DNA of 64,000 nucleotides, taken from SSC3 sp963769585. Its GTDB lineage: Bacteria > Actinomycetota > Actinomycetes > Propionibacteriales > Nocardioidaceae. The notes below the pieces were generated by a model. The model was given only the letters and a program-made list of their open reading frames with translations, was not told where the DNA came from and ran no database searches. Location of the stretch: contig CAVYMJ010000006.1 of the NCBI GenBank assembly GCA_963769585.1, forward strand, positions 868,001 to 932,000, given 5' to 3'. The position numbers were made by a program, and so were the translations under genes. Within the stretch, counting starts at the first letter, position 1. Each line of letters begins with the position of its first letter. This document shows positions 41,278 to 50,339 of this stretch, piece by piece.

Positions 41278-41745
41278 TCACAGGTAGCCGTCGGGCACCG
41301 GTCCCACGACGTCCATGTTGTGCCTCGCAGCGATGGCGTCGAGCATCTCGTTGGTGACCGCCCCTGAGGCCTCAGCCGCCGCCAGCGCCTCGAAGAAGCC
41401 GACCATGGCGTGGGGGGAGAAGAGGTTCAGCTTCCTGCCCGGGGTGTCGGAGACGACCTTGAAGGTGTGCGGGGTGCCGGAAGGCACGTACACGAACGTC
41501 CCTGGGCGGCAGAGCTGTTGCCGGTCCTCGACGAACATCAAATAGTCGCCTTCGAGCACGTAGAAGGCCTCGGCCGCGTCTCGGTGGATGTGCAGCGGGG
41601 GACCGAAGTCGCTCGGCTCGCCGGCGGTCTCGAGCAACGAGAACTCATCGCCAGTCTGGGCTCCGGTGGCCAGCACCGTCGCCTGGAAGTTTCCGAGATC
41701 CAGGGTCCGGCCTTCTCCAGGCAGGACGATAAAGGAGTCACCCAT
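41278..41745 (-). CDS. Cupin-domain protein
   Basis: A 155-aa single-domain cupin. Motif 1 is GPPLHIHRDAAEAFYVLEGD with two His and the Glu; motif 2 is PGTFVYVPSGTPHTFKVVSD with the last His. These residues usually hold Fe, Mn or Ni. The C-terminal helices (MVGFFEALAAAEASGAVTNE) resemble quercetinase-type cupins. GGGAGG is upstream of ATG at 41745. It lies 67 bases after the phosphoesterase gene, probably the last member of that minus-strand run. Substrate unknown. Confidence 0.88.
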   Translation of the reverse strand: MGDSFIVLPGEGRTLDLGNFQATVLATGAQTGDEFSLLETAGEPSDFGPPLHIHRDAAEAFYVLEGDYLMFVEDRQQLCRPGTFVYVPSGTPHTFKVVSDTPGRKLNLFSPHAMVGFFEALAAAEASGAVTNEMLDAIAARHNMDVVGPVPDGYL

Positions 41746-41812
41746 GGGCGCCAGCCTCCCGACTGCAGCGCTCGCCCGCAAGAGCCAGTCCCGCCCAGGG
41801 CTGGAGCCAGCG

Positions 41813-43543
41813 TCAGACCAGAGCCGGGGGCGCCTTGACCAGGAGCTCGACGTTGCGGTCTTCAAGCGCACCGCGGCGATCCACCGGGCGCTCGTGCCAG
41901 TCGCTGGCGGAGAGCTCGCGAGCCAGGGCCGCCAGGGACGTCGGGCTGGCCAGGTTGCCGTCGAACCCAGCCGGTGCGGCGTGGTCGACGACGGTGGCGA
42001 AGATCGACAGCGAACCGTCCTTGTTGTCCACGATCTCGATGATTCGGGACTGCTGGGGCCAGTCGATGTGGGCTGCGGTGTTGATCTCCCAGAAGCCGCC
42101 ACCCTCGGGCCCGGAGTGAGCGACGATCTGGTTGCGGTGCGTGTGCCCGTTGACCCAGGCCACGACCTGCGGGTTGGCCAGCAGGACCTGCTTGACCGCA
42201 TCGCCCATTACGCGGCTCTGCGGATCCAGGCCGGTCAGCACGAAGGGGTTGTTCATCGTCGCGATCGTGTGGTGGCTGGCCAGGACGACGATCTTGTCGG
42301 CCGATGCTGCCAGCTGGGCGTTGAGCCAAGCGAACTGCGCGGCGTCGATCGACCCGTCGGCGTACCCGTTGGGGTTGACGGTGTCCAGCACGATGAAGCG
42401 GACCGCGCCCTGGTCGAAGGTGTAGTACGCCGTTCCCGCGGTGCGGTTCTCCTGCGTGAAGCCGTGGCCGTACGGCGCGCCGGTGCTCGCGAAGTGCTCC
42501 TCGACGACCTGCTTGCGGCTGAGCAGTCGCCGGTTCGGGTCCTTGGTGACCTGCCGGACGTGCGGCGTCAGCACCAGGCCGGCCAGAAGCGCGCCGTAGG
42601 TCCCATTCCTGAGCGTGGCCAGGAGGTCACTGGCGGTGAGGCCGGTGGGCGGCGTGATCAGCTTTAGTTCACCGACCGCCACATCGTTCATGAAGGGCAT
42701 GCTCGAGGTCGGGAAGTTCCCCTGGACCAGCCCGTCGTGGTTGCCGAACGCCGTGTACCAGGGAGTTCCGAGCCCGACGGACTGGAACGGCTTGCGCGCG
42801 GCATCGAGCAGCCCCGGCACGGTGGGGAAGCCGTACTTGGACTTGGGCAGGTCGGGCTGCTTGCCCAGCGGCGTCGCGTCGGGGTGCCAGTAGTGAGCGT
42901 CGTAGTACGTCGGGTTGGCGTCCGCGACGCCTTCGTACTTGGTGAGGTCGCCGGAGTCCGGGCGGACGGTCCTGCCGTCCAGCACGTCGATGTTCCAGCG
43001 CACCTCGTTGTACTGCGAGTTGTCGGAGTTGTCCCCGGTCTGGATGGTGAATGCGAGCCGCTCGCCGGTCACCGGCGCCTTGCGGATGCTGTTGATGGCC
43101 TGGACCATCGCGTTCGCGATCTGGGCGCTGAGCATCTCCTGGGGCCGGTACGCCGAGGTGAACAGGTCCGTCTTCGGGTCGCCAGGGGCGTCCTGGTCGT
43201 CGTACCGGTCGACCCACTCGACGCGCATCGGCGACTGCGCGTCAACGATGTGCACGTCGCTGATCTGGGCGAAGGCCAGCACCGCTCTGCGGTCACGATC
43301 GCGGCGGTCTCGCGCCGACTGTCCGAGGTCGGTCCTCACCACGTACGGCTCACCCGGGCCGGGGACCACCTTCATGTACCCGCCGACGCCTGGGGAGCCC
43401 TTGACCAGGGTGCTCTCCAGCGTCGTACCGGAGCGCCTCAGTGCGGCTGCCCACGCGGGGGTGCCAAAGATGTTCGGGCCGACCGCCGCGACGCCACCGA
43501 GAGCCAGGGCTGAGCGCATGAGATTTCTTCGGGAAACGTCCAC
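41813..43543 (-). CDS. Secreted metallophosphoesterase (TIGR03767-like)
   Basis: A 576-aa protein with a twin-arginine signal: SRRNLMRSALALGGVAAVGP, cut probably after PAWAA. The calcineurin-like core has FAQISDVHIVD, FTIQTGDNSDN, TAFGNHDGLVQGN, VVLASHHTIA and WVNGHTHRNQIV, supplying the two-metal site in order. The architecture fits the actinobacterial TIGR03767 family, likely periplasmic or extracellular phosphate ester hydrolysis. GTG at 43543 opens MDVSRRNLM; the frame open to 43828 overlaps the next gene. Tat export fits a folded metalloenzyme. It lies between the LOG and cupin genes on one strand. Confidence 0.88.
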   Translation of the reverse strand: MDVSRRNLMRSALALGGVAAVGPNIFGTPAWAAALRRSGTTLESTLVKGSPGVGGYMKVVPGPGEPYVVRTDLGQSARDRRDRDRRAVLAFAQISDVHIVDAQSPMRVEWVDRYDDQDAPGDPKTDLFTSAYRPQEMLSAQIANAMVQAINSIRKAPVTGERLAFTIQTGDNSDNSQYNEVRWNIDVLDGRTVRPDSGDLTKYEGVADANPTYYDAHYWHPDATPLGKQPDLPKSKYGFPTVPGLLDAARKPFQSVGLGTPWYTAFGNHDGLVQGNFPTSSMPFMNDVAVGELKLITPPTGLTASDLLATLRNGTYGALLAGLVLTPHVRQVTKDPNRRLLSRKQVVEEHFASTGAPYGHGFTQENRTAGTAYYTFDQGAVRFIVLDTVNPNGYADGSIDAAQFAWLNAQLAASADKIVVLASHHTIATMNNPFVLTGLDPQSRVMGDAVKQVLLANPQVVAWVNGHTHRNQIVAHSGPEGGGFWEINTAAHIDWPQQSRIIEIVDNKDGSLSIFATVVDHAAPAGFDGNLASPTSLAALARELSASDWHERPVDRRGALEDRNVELLVKAPPALV

Positions 43544-43581
43544 GTTGCCTAAACGAGCCAGCGGCCCCGGAGTGACGCTCC

Positions 43582-44673
43582 TCACCGCAGCAATGCAACC
43601 GCATCCTCGGCGTGGTCCACCAGATGGATGGCATCCGCCATCGCGCGCCCCGCGGCGAGAGCTTCCAGGAGTGGCCAGGCCGGCAACGTCGCCGACCAGT
43701 ACTCCCGCCCCACCAGCACCATGGGTGCCACGGTTGCGGCTTCGGCGTAGTAGTTGTCGCAGGCGTCCTGGAAGATCTCCTGCACCGTTCCGCCGGCCCC
43801 GGGCAGGAAGACGATGCCTGCCGAACACACGCGCAGCAGGGTGTCCTCGCGCAGGGCGTTGCGGAAGAACTTCGCCACCCTCCCGGCGAACGGGTTGGGC
43901 GGCTCGTGGCCGTAGTGCCAGGTGGGGATGCCGAGCGAGTCCGCACCGTCGCTCCAGGTGCCGCGAACCTGGAAGGCGACTCGAGCCCAGTCGTCGACGG
44001 TCGGCTCGAACGACGGTGCGGTTGCCAGCAGGCCGAGGGCGTCGTCAAGCTCGTGGTCCTCGGCCTCGACGAGGTACGCGCCGAGGTTGGCCGCCTCCAT
44101 CGCTCCAGGGCCACCGCCCGTCGCCACGTTGACGCCGTGCCGCCCCAGGGCCCGGCCGAGAAGGGCGGCATCGCGGTACTCCGGGGTGCCGCGGTGGACG
44201 CTGTGGCCGCCCATCACGCCCACGATGCGCCTGCCTTCGGCGTACTCAGCAAGGGCATCGTCGATCGCGTGGTCGTGCAACGCCTGGGCCAGGGTCAGGC
44301 CCACGTCGTCGTGGCTGTGCTGCGACCACGCGTAGATCGCCGCGTCAAGGGTCCTGGCGTAGCCGTGCCCCAGACCCTCGTAGAGCTCCTCGGGTGAGTA
44401 CAGCGTGGTGCGGTAGGCGTCGAAGGGCAGGTCGGGGAGGCTCGGGAAGACCAGAGCACCCCGACGGCGCAGGAGGTTCTCGGCGCCCGGCTCGAGGCGG
44501 CAGCCCAGGAACAGGGCGCCGGATGTCTCCAGCCTGGCGAGCACGGTGGAGCGGTCCACCAGATCCAGCCCCTGCAGCCGCCAGCCACGCATCGAGGTCG
44601 CGCCGGCCCCGACGAGCCGGTCGAACTGCTCGAGTGAGTCGATCTCGACGACCCGTCCTGTCCCTGCGCGCAC
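43582..44673 (-). CDS. LOG-family protein (TIGR00730/lysine-decarboxylase-like fold)
   Basis: A 363-aa protein with the Rossmann fold of LONELY GUY cytokinin-activating phosphoribohydrolases. GVMGGHSVHRGTPEYRDAAL and NVATGGGPGAMEAANLGAYL form the first half of the nucleotide site; the second motif is IVFLPGAGGTVQEIFQDACD, a PGGxGTxxE variant with Ala for the second Gly. An N-terminal extension of about 130 residues is longer than in plant LOG proteins. GTG at 44673 follows the RIO gene stop by five bases. Likely acts on nucleoside monophosphates; substrate unproven. Confidence 0.85.
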   Translation of the reverse strand: MRAGTGRVVEIDSLEQFDRLVGAGATSMRGWRLQGLDLVDRSTVLARLETSGALFLGCRLEPGAENLLRRRGALVFPSLPDLPFDAYRTTLYSPEELYEGLGHGYARTLDAAIYAWSQHSHDDVGLTLAQALHDHAIDDALAEYAEGRRIVGVMGGHSVHRGTPEYRDAALLGRALGRHGVNVATGGGPGAMEAANLGAYLVEAEDHELDDALGLLATAPSFEPTVDDWARVAFQVRGTWSDGADSLGIPTWHYGHEPPNPFAGRVAKFFRNALREDTLLRVCSAGIVFLPGAGGTVQEIFQDACDNYYAEAATVAPMVLVGREYWSATLPAWPLLEALAAGRAMADAIHLVDHAEDAVALLR

Positions 44674-44678
44674 GCCCC

Positions 44679-45509
44679 CTAGTAAACCTGGGCCACGAGG
44701 TCGGCGAACAAGGCGTCCTCGTCGACTTCCAGGCCGCGGCGGACGAACCAGGCACACACGTTGCGACAGTCGCGCAGCAGGAACTCCATCCCTGCCGGGT
44801 TCGCGACCAGGTCCACAACCTGCGGAACGTCGATGATGACCAGGCGCTCGCCGGCGGCCAGGACGTTGTACGGCGACAGGTCGCCGTGGGCGACCCCCTG
44901 GCCGGCCAGGTTGACCATTGCCTCACGCAGCTGGTCGAAGTAGGAGGCCAGGACCGCCGGCGACGGGCGGGTCTGGGCCAGCCGGGGTGCTGCCTGACCG
45001 TCGTACTCGATCAGCTCCATGAGGAGCTCGGTTCCCTGGATCTGCACCGGGTAGGGCACCGGAACGCCGGCACCCCAGAAGCGACGCAGTGCTTCCCACT
45101 CCGCCCAGGCCCACTGGCCCGCCGCCACCGTCCGGCCCCACGAGGTCTTCTTCTGCACGGCGCGGACGTCGCGGCTCCTCCGGGTTCGGCGGCCGTCGGT
45201 GTACTCGGCGTCGCGGTGGAAGAGCCTGTGCTCCGCACCTCGGTACTGCTTGGCGGCGAGGACCGACCTCCGTCCGCCGGGAACGGACCGCTCCATCAGG
45301 AGACAGTCCGCCTCCTTGCCGGTCTTGAGGACGCCGAGGTAGGTGTCGACCGCGGCCCGATCCGTCACCACCCAGTCGGGGACCGGGTCGGGGCCTTTGC
45401 AGAGCTTCTCTGCATCGGGATAGGTGCTCTGGCGCTGACCGTCGGTGAGGTCGTCGGTGGGCTGCCAGCTGAACGTGAGTTCGGAAGAGTGGACGAAGTC
45501 AGAGGACAT
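44679..45509 (-). CDS. RIO-type serine/threonine kinase
   Basis: A 276-aa atypical protein kinase of the RIO1 group. LGVLKTGKEADCLLM is the ATP-binding segment, AAKQYRGAEHRLFH holds the lysine, VAHGDLSPYNVLAA is the catalytic loop with Asp and Asn, and LVIIDVPQVVDL replaces the canonical DFG-like segment (IDFPQ in most RIO proteins). In archaea and eukaryotes RIO kinases act in ribosome maturation; bacterial roles are unclear. GGAG precedes ATG. It heads the minus-strand run RIO-LOG-phosphoesterase-cupin and is divergent from the acyl-CoA synthetase. Confidence 0.88.
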   Translation of the reverse strand: MSSDFVHSSELTFSWQPTDDLTDGQRQSTYPDAEKLCKGPDPVPDWVVTDRAAVDTYLGVLKTGKEADCLLMERSVPGGRRSVLAAKQYRGAEHRLFHRDAEYTDGRRTRRSRDVRAVQKKTSWGRTVAAGQWAWAEWEALRRFWGAGVPVPYPVQIQGTELLMELIEYDGQAAPRLAQTRPSPAVLASYFDQLREAMVNLAGQGVAHGDLSPYNVLAAGERLVIIDVPQVVDLVANPAGMEFLLRDCRNVCAWFVRRGLEVDEDALFADLVAQVY

Positions 45510-45675
45510 CGGGTTCGGAGCTCCATGAGTGAGAGGTTGGCTGGGCTGCGGGCACGCCCGGAACAGCGATGGTCATCTCAGCCCCCTCTCACTCAGGCCG
45601 GCGCGCGACGTGCGCCGGGCTCCTGGGACGAGGGTCTCGGGCCCGCGGTCGGCCGTCAACCGATTTACTGTCCTC

Positions 45676-47559
45676 ATGACCGGGTACCAGGACGTCTACG
45701 CACGCAGCATCACCGACCCCGAGGGCTTCTGGGCGGACCAGGCCGGGCTGGTGGACTGGATCAAGCGACCAGAGCGGATCCTGGACGCCGACCGCCCGCC
45801 GTTCTACCGGTGGTTCCCTGACGCCACCCTCAACACCTGTTACAACGCTCTGGACAGGCATGTCATCTCCGGGCGCGCCGACCAGACCGCCCTGGTGTAC
45901 GACAGCCCGGTCACCGGTACCAAGAAGCAGTTCTCCTACGCCGAGCTCCTGACCGAGGTCGCCGCGTTCGCGGGCGCCTTGCGTTCCCTCGGGGTCGAGA
46001 AGGGCGATCGGGTCGTCGTCTACATGCCGATGGTTCCTGAGGCCGTCATCGCGATGCTGGCCTGCGCCCGCCTCGGCGCGGTCCACTCGGTGGTGTTCGG
46101 CGGGTTCGCTCCGGCAGAGCTGGCAGTCCGCATCGACGACGCCCAGCCTAAGGTCGTCGTCTCGGCCTCCTGTGGGATCGAGCCCTCCCGGGTGGTGGCC
46201 TACAAGCCTCTCCTCGACGAGGCGCTGGCGCGCTCGACGCACCAGCCGACGGCCTGTGTGGTGCTCCAGCGGCCGCAGGTCGAGGCGACCCTGGTCGAGG
46301 GCCGAGACGTGGACTGGGGGGTGGCGATGCGCCTCGGGCGCGCCGAGCCCGCCCCCGTGCAGGAGGTGGCAGCGACCGACCCGCTCTACGTGCTCTACAC
46401 CTCCGGTACGACGGGCAAACCCAAGGGGATCGTCCGCGACAACGGAGGGCACGCCGTCGCGATGGCGTGGTCGATGAAGAACGTCTACGACATCGAGGCC
46501 GGCCAGGTGTGGTGGGCTGCCTCCGACGTCGGGTGGGTGGTCGGCCACTCCTACATCGTCTATGCGCCGCTCATCGCCGGCGCCACGACCGTGCTCTACG
46601 AGGGCAAGCCGGTCGGCACCCCTGATGCGGGAGCGTTCTGGCGGGTCGTCTCCGAGTACGGCGTCCAGGGGCTGTTCACCGCGCCTACCGCGATCCGGGC
46701 GGTCAAGAAGGAGGACCCCGCGGGAGAGCTCGCGAAGCGCCATGACCTCAGCTCGCTGCGCCACCTCTTCCTCGCCGGTGAGCGCCTGGACCCGGACACC
46801 TACGCGTGGGCCGGACGGCTGCTGGGCGTGCCGGTCATCGACAACTGGTGGCAGACCGAGACCGGCTGGCCGATCGCAGCCAACCTGCGTGGCCTCGACC
46901 CGATGGCGACCAAACCCGGCTCCCCGTCTGTCGCGGTGCCCGGTTACGACGTCCGGGTCCTTGACCCCGAGGGAGCCTCCGTCCCTGCGAACCAGGAGGG
47001 TGCCATCGCGATCAAGCTGCCCCTCCCGCCGGGCACGCTGCCGACCCTGTGGGGCGACGACGAGCGCTACGTGTCGTCGTACCTGACCGCCTTCGACGGC
47101 TACTACCTGTCGGGAGACGGGGGCTACCTCGACGACGACGGCTACCTGTATGTGATGGGACGTACCGACGACGTGATCAACGTCGCCGGGCACCGGCTCT
47201 CGACGGGCTCGATGGAGGCCGTCCTCGCGGCGCATCCCGCGGTAGCCGAGTGCGCGGTGATCGGCGTCGCCGACGACCTCAAGGGTCAGGTGCCTCGTGG
47301 CCTGGTGGTGCTCAAGGCCGGGTTCGCCCGGGACCCGGACGAGGTCAGTCGCGAGCTGGTCGCGAAGGTCAGGGAGGAGATCGGGCCCGTTGCCGCCTTC
47401 AAGGACGTCGCGGTAGTCGCAGCCCTGCCCAAGACCAGGTCGGGCAAGATCCTGCGCAAGTCCATGCGCGAGATCGCCGACGGTAAGGACGCGGTGGTGC
47501 CGTCCACCATCGAGGACGGGTCCGTCCTCGACGCCCTCAGACCCATTCTGCGCCGCTAA
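45676..47559 (+). CDS. prpE: Propionyl-CoA synthetase-like acyl-CoA synthetase (PrpE)
   Basis: A 627-aa AMP-forming acyl-CoA ligase. The core motif is YTSGTTGKPKGIVRDNGGHA; others are NWWQTETGWPIAANLRG, GYYLSGDGGYLDDDGYLYVM, GRTDDVINVAGHRLSTGSME and the catalytic Lys in KTRSGKILRKSMREIADG. The GGHA after the P-loop and the MATKPGSPSVAVPGYDVRVL region resemble propionyl-CoA synthetases more than acetate enzymes. ATG at 45676 lies a few bases after TACTGT, so the mRNA may be leaderless. The next gene follows by 28 bases. Confidence 0.9.
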   Translation: MTGYQDVYARSITDPEGFWADQAGLVDWIKRPERILDADRPPFYRWFPDATLNTCYNALDRHVISGRADQTALVYDSPVTGTKKQFSYAELLTEVAAFAGALRSLGVEKGDRVVVYMPMVPEAVIAMLACARLGAVHSVVFGGFAPAELAVRIDDAQPKVVVSASCGIEPSRVVAYKPLLDEALARSTHQPTACVVLQRPQVEATLVEGRDVDWGVAMRLGRAEPAPVQEVAATDPLYVLYTSGTTGKPKGIVRDNGGHAVAMAWSMKNVYDIEAGQVWWAASDVGWVVGHSYIVYAPLIAGATTVLYEGKPVGTPDAGAFWRVVSEYGVQGLFTAPTAIRAVKKEDPAGELAKRHDLSSLRHLFLAGERLDPDTYAWAGRLLGVPVIDNWWQTETGWPIAANLRGLDPMATKPGSPSVAVPGYDVRVLDPEGASVPANQEGAIAIKLPLPPGTLPTLWGDDERYVSSYLTAFDGYYLSGDGGYLDDDGYLYVMGRTDDVINVAGHRLSTGSMEAVLAAHPAVAECAVIGVADDLKGQVPRGLVVLKAGFARDPDEVSRELVAKVREEIGPVAAFKDVAVVAALPKTRSGKILRKSMREIADGKDAVVPSTIEDGSVLDALRPILRR

Positions 47560-47587
47560 GCAGGGCAGGACTGGCTAGGCTCCGGGC

Positions 47588-48799
47588 ATGAGGATCCTGC
47601 TGGTCGGTGCCGGAGGTGTTGGCGGGGCCTTTGCCTCGATCGCGGCGCGCCGCGACTTCTTCGAGGCGATCGTCGTGGCGGACTACGACCTCGCCCGCGC
47701 CGAGAGGGCGGCCGCCGCTGACCGACGGTTCTCCGCGGCCCAGGTGGACGCGTCCAGCGCCGAGTCGGTTGCAGCCCTGGTCCGCGAGCACGGGGTGACG
47801 CACGTGATGAACGCGGTCGACCCTCGCTTCGTGATGCCGATCTTCAAGGGAGCGTTCGCCGCAGGCGCGGACTACCTCGACATGGCGATGAGCCTGTCGC
47901 AGCCGCACCCGACAGCCCCGTTCTCCCAGTGCGGGGTCAAGCTTGGGGACGACCAGTTCGCTGCAGCGCAGGACTGGGAGGAGGCCGGACGGCTCGCCCT
48001 GGTCGGGATCGGCGTCGAACCCGGCCTCTCCGACGTGTTCGCTCGGTACGCCGCGGACCATCTCTTCAGCGAGATCGACGAGCTCGGCACGCGAGACGGC
48101 GCGAACCTTGAGGTCCTGGGTGAGGACGGTGAGCCCATCTTCGCTCCGTCCTTCTCGATCTGGACCACGATCGAAGAGTGCCTGAACCCGCCGGTGGTCT
48201 GGGAGCGGGACAAGGGGTGGTTCACGACGGCACCGTTCAGCGAGCCGGAGACCTTCGACTTCCCCGAAGGGATCGGGCCGGTGGAGTGCGTCAACGTCGA
48301 GCACGAGGAGGTGCTGCTCATGCCGCGCTGGGTCGACTGCCAGCGCGTGACATTCAAGTACGGCCTCGGCGACGAGTTCATCGGCGTGCTGAAGACACTG
48401 CACAAGCTCGGGCTCGACCGGACCGAGAAGGTCCGGGTGGGTGGCGTCGAGGTGAGCCCGCGCGATGTGGTCGCCGCGTGCCTTCCCGACCCTGCCGGGC
48501 TAGGCAAGCGGATGCGCGGGAAGACCTGCGCGGGCCTGTACGTCACCGGCACCGGCAAGGACGGTCGACCGCGGTCGACCTACCTCTACCACGTGGTCGA
48601 CAACGCGTGGTCCATGCGGGAGTACGGCCACCAGTGCGTGGTGTGGCAGACCGCCATCAACCCGGTCGTCGCTCTCGAGCTGTTGGCGCGGGGGACCTGG
48701 CAGGACAGCGGCGTGAAGGGCCCTGAGGCGTTCGACGCCGTACCCTTCCTCGACCTGCTGAACGAGTACGGGTCTGCCTGGGGACAGCGTGACGGCTAG
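47588..48799 (+). CDS. Saccharopine-dehydrogenase-like oxidoreductase
   Basis: A 403-aa NAD(P)-dependent protein of the saccharopine dehydrogenase/carboxynorspermidine synthase family. The Rossmann motif is RILLVGAGGVGGAFASIAAR; DPRFVMPIFKGAFAAGADYL DMA and GIGVEPGLSDVFARYAADH are family blocks, with a substrate-binding region through GTGKDGRPRSTYLYHVVDN. The exact reaction, lysine or polyamine metabolism, is not decidable. TAGGCT is six bases before ATG (leaderless candidate). A short hairpin around its stop codon separates it from the convergent small membrane gene. Confidence 0.88.
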   Translation: MRILLVGAGGVGGAFASIAARRDFFEAIVVADYDLARAERAAAADRRFSAAQVDASSAESVAALVREHGVTHVMNAVDPRFVMPIFKGAFAAGADYLDMAMSLSQPHPTAPFSQCGVKLGDDQFAAAQDWEEAGRLALVGIGVEPGLSDVFARYAADHLFSEIDELGTRDGANLEVLGEDGEPIFAPSFSIWTTIEECLNPPVVWERDKGWFTTAPFSEPETFDFPEGIGPVECVNVEHEEVLLMPRWVDCQRVTFKYGLGDEFIGVLKTLHKLGLDRTEKVRVGGVEVSPRDVVAACLPDPAGLGKRMRGKTCAGLYVTGTGKDGRPRSTYLYHVVDNAWSMREYGHQCVVWQTAINPVVALELLARGTWQDSGVKGPEAFDAVPFLDLLNEYGSAWGQRDG

Positions 48800-48814
48800 C
48801 AGCACCGGGCTGCT
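48798..48814. terminator. Compact hairpin overlapping two stop codons
   Basis: AGCAGC (48798-48803), loop ACCGG, GCTGCT (48809-48814). It includes the end of one gene's stop and reaches the stop of the convergent gene. Confidence 0.35.
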
Positions 48815-49116
48815 CAGAAGGGGCTGACCCACCAGCCGAAGTCGACGCCCGGCTTGTTGAGGTCGCGCGCGTCCTTGCACAACCAGTGTGGGGGGTCCCA
48901 GGTGGCGCTCTTCGGGACGATCCACTCGAGCCGGTAGCTGCGGCCGTTGGCACCGGTGAGCAGGTTGCACTTCTCCTCGGCCGCGCTACGCATCCCCGGC
49001 AGGATGGCCGGACCCACCGCGTACATCAGGGCCATCAGCACTCCGAGCGTGGTGAACAGCAGCACTGGCACGGTGCGCGGTCGGATGCCGCGGGCACCGA
49101 CAGCTGAGACACCCAT
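48814..49116 (-). CDS. Conserved hypothetical single-pass membrane protein
   Basis: A 100-aa product: a basic head (MGVSAVGARGIRPRTVP), one transmembrane helix (VLLFTTLGVLMALMYAVGPA), then an extracytoplasmic part with two Cys (EEKCNLLTG and HWLCKDARD) and tryptophans (RLEWIVPKSATWDPPHWLC). The two cysteines could form a disulfide. ATG at 49116 has AGGAGG ten bases upstream, preferred to the frame open to 49245. No family name is known to me. It is divergent from dxr. Confidence 0.72.
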   Translation of the reverse strand: MGVSAVGARGIRPRTVPVLLFTTLGVLMALMYAVGPAILPGMRSAAEEKCNLLTGANGRSYRLEWIVPKSATWDPPHWLCKDARDLNKPGVDFGWWVSPF

Positions 49117-49235
49117 GGCCGCCCTCCTGCTTCGCTCGTTGCCGAAAGGATAGGACCGCTCGCCGCCGGTTCGTGGGCTTTTGCGGCGAGCGGGAGCGAC
49201 GTACGGCCCCGGCCGAAGGCTGGGACAATGCTCAG

Positions 49236-50339
49236 GTGAAGCCACGCGACATCGTCATCCTCGGCTCGACCGGGTCGATCGGCACCCAGGCCCTGGACCT
49301 GGTACGCCGCGCCCCGGATCGGTTCCGCGTAGTGGGGCTGACGGCCGGGGGTGCCAACCAGGCCCTGTTCGACGCCCAGGTGGCGGAGTTCGGCCCGGCG
49401 TTCGCCGGGCTGGGGGAGCAGGCCTCCGTGCAGGCCGCGTCGCTGCCCTGCCACACCGTGCTCAACGGCATCACCGGTGCGGTCGGACTGCGGCCCACCT
49501 TGGCCGCGCTCGAGGCCGGCAACACCCTGGCGCTGGCCAACAAGGAGTCACTGATCATCGGGGGCACAGTCGTGACAGCGCGGGCCGAGCCGGGCCAGAT
49601 CGTGCCGGTCGACTCCGAGCACAGCGCCCTGGCCCAGTGCCTGCGAGGAGGAAGGCCCGCGGAGGTACGCAAACTGGTGCTGACCGCCAGCGGTGGCCCC
49701 TTCCGCGGCCGAGCCAGGGCCGACCTCGTGGACGTGACGCCCGACCAGGCGCTGGCCCACCCGACGTGGGACATGGGGCCTTTCGTCACGGTCAACTCCG
49801 CCACCCTGGTGAACAAGGGGCTCGAGGTGATCGAGGCGCACCTGCTCTTCGGTATCCCGTTCGACCGGATCGAGGTGGTGGTCCACCCGACGTCGGTGGT
49901 GCACTCGATGGTGGAGTTCTACGACGGGTCGACGCTCGCGCAGGCCAGCCCGCCCTCGATGCTGATCCCGATCGCGATGGGGCTGGCGTGGCCGGACAGG
50001 GTCCCGGACGCGGCGCCGGCCGTGGACTGGTCGGTTCCGCACACCTGGGAGTTCCACCCGCTGGACGACGATGCCTTCCCCGCTGTACGCCTGGCCCGGG
50101 AGGCCGGCACCCGTGGCGGCACGGCCCCGGCGGTCTACAACGCCGCGAACGAGGTCTGCGTGGCCGCGTTCCTGGCCGGAGAGCTTCGGTTCACCGAGAT
50201 CGTGCCGACCATCGAGGCGACCCTGACCGCCGACGACGTACCCTCGAAGGAGCATGAGCTCACCGTCGAGGACGTGCTCGACGCGGACGCCTGGGCACGT
50301 GCCCGGGCAGCCGAGATCGCGAAGGGACTTTCAGCGTGA
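49236..50339 (+). CDS. dxr: 1-deoxy-D-xylulose 5-phosphate reductoisomerase
   Basis: The 367-aa enzyme makes MEP, the committed step of the non-mevalonate isoprenoid pathway. NADPH motif VILGSTGSIGTQALDLVR; LALANKESLIIGG; metal-site DSEHSALAQCLRG; TASGGPFRG; HPTWDMGPFVTVNSATLVNK GLEVIEAHLLFGI and VHPTSVVHSMVEFYDGS. GTG at 49236 lies six bases after GACAAT and fits a leaderless start; a longer frame from 49173 lacks support. ispG, a later step of the same pathway, is two genes downstream, as in mycobacteria. Confidence 0.96.
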   Translation: MKPRDIVILGSTGSIGTQALDLVRRAPDRFRVVGLTAGGANQALFDAQVAEFGPAFAGLGEQASVQAASLPCHTVLNGITGAVGLRPTLAALEAGNTLALANKESLIIGGTVVTARAEPGQIVPVDSEHSALAQCLRGGRPAEVRKLVLTASGGPFRGRARADLVDVTPDQALAHPTWDMGPFVTVNSATLVNKGLEVIEAHLLFGIPFDRIEVVVHPTSVVHSMVEFYDGSTLAQASPPSMLIPIAMGLAWPDRVPDAAPAVDWSVPHTWEFHPLDDDAFPAVRLAREAGTRGGTAPAVYNAANEVCVAAFLAGELRFTEIVPTIEATLTADDVPSKEHELTVEDVLDADAWARARAAEIAKGLSA

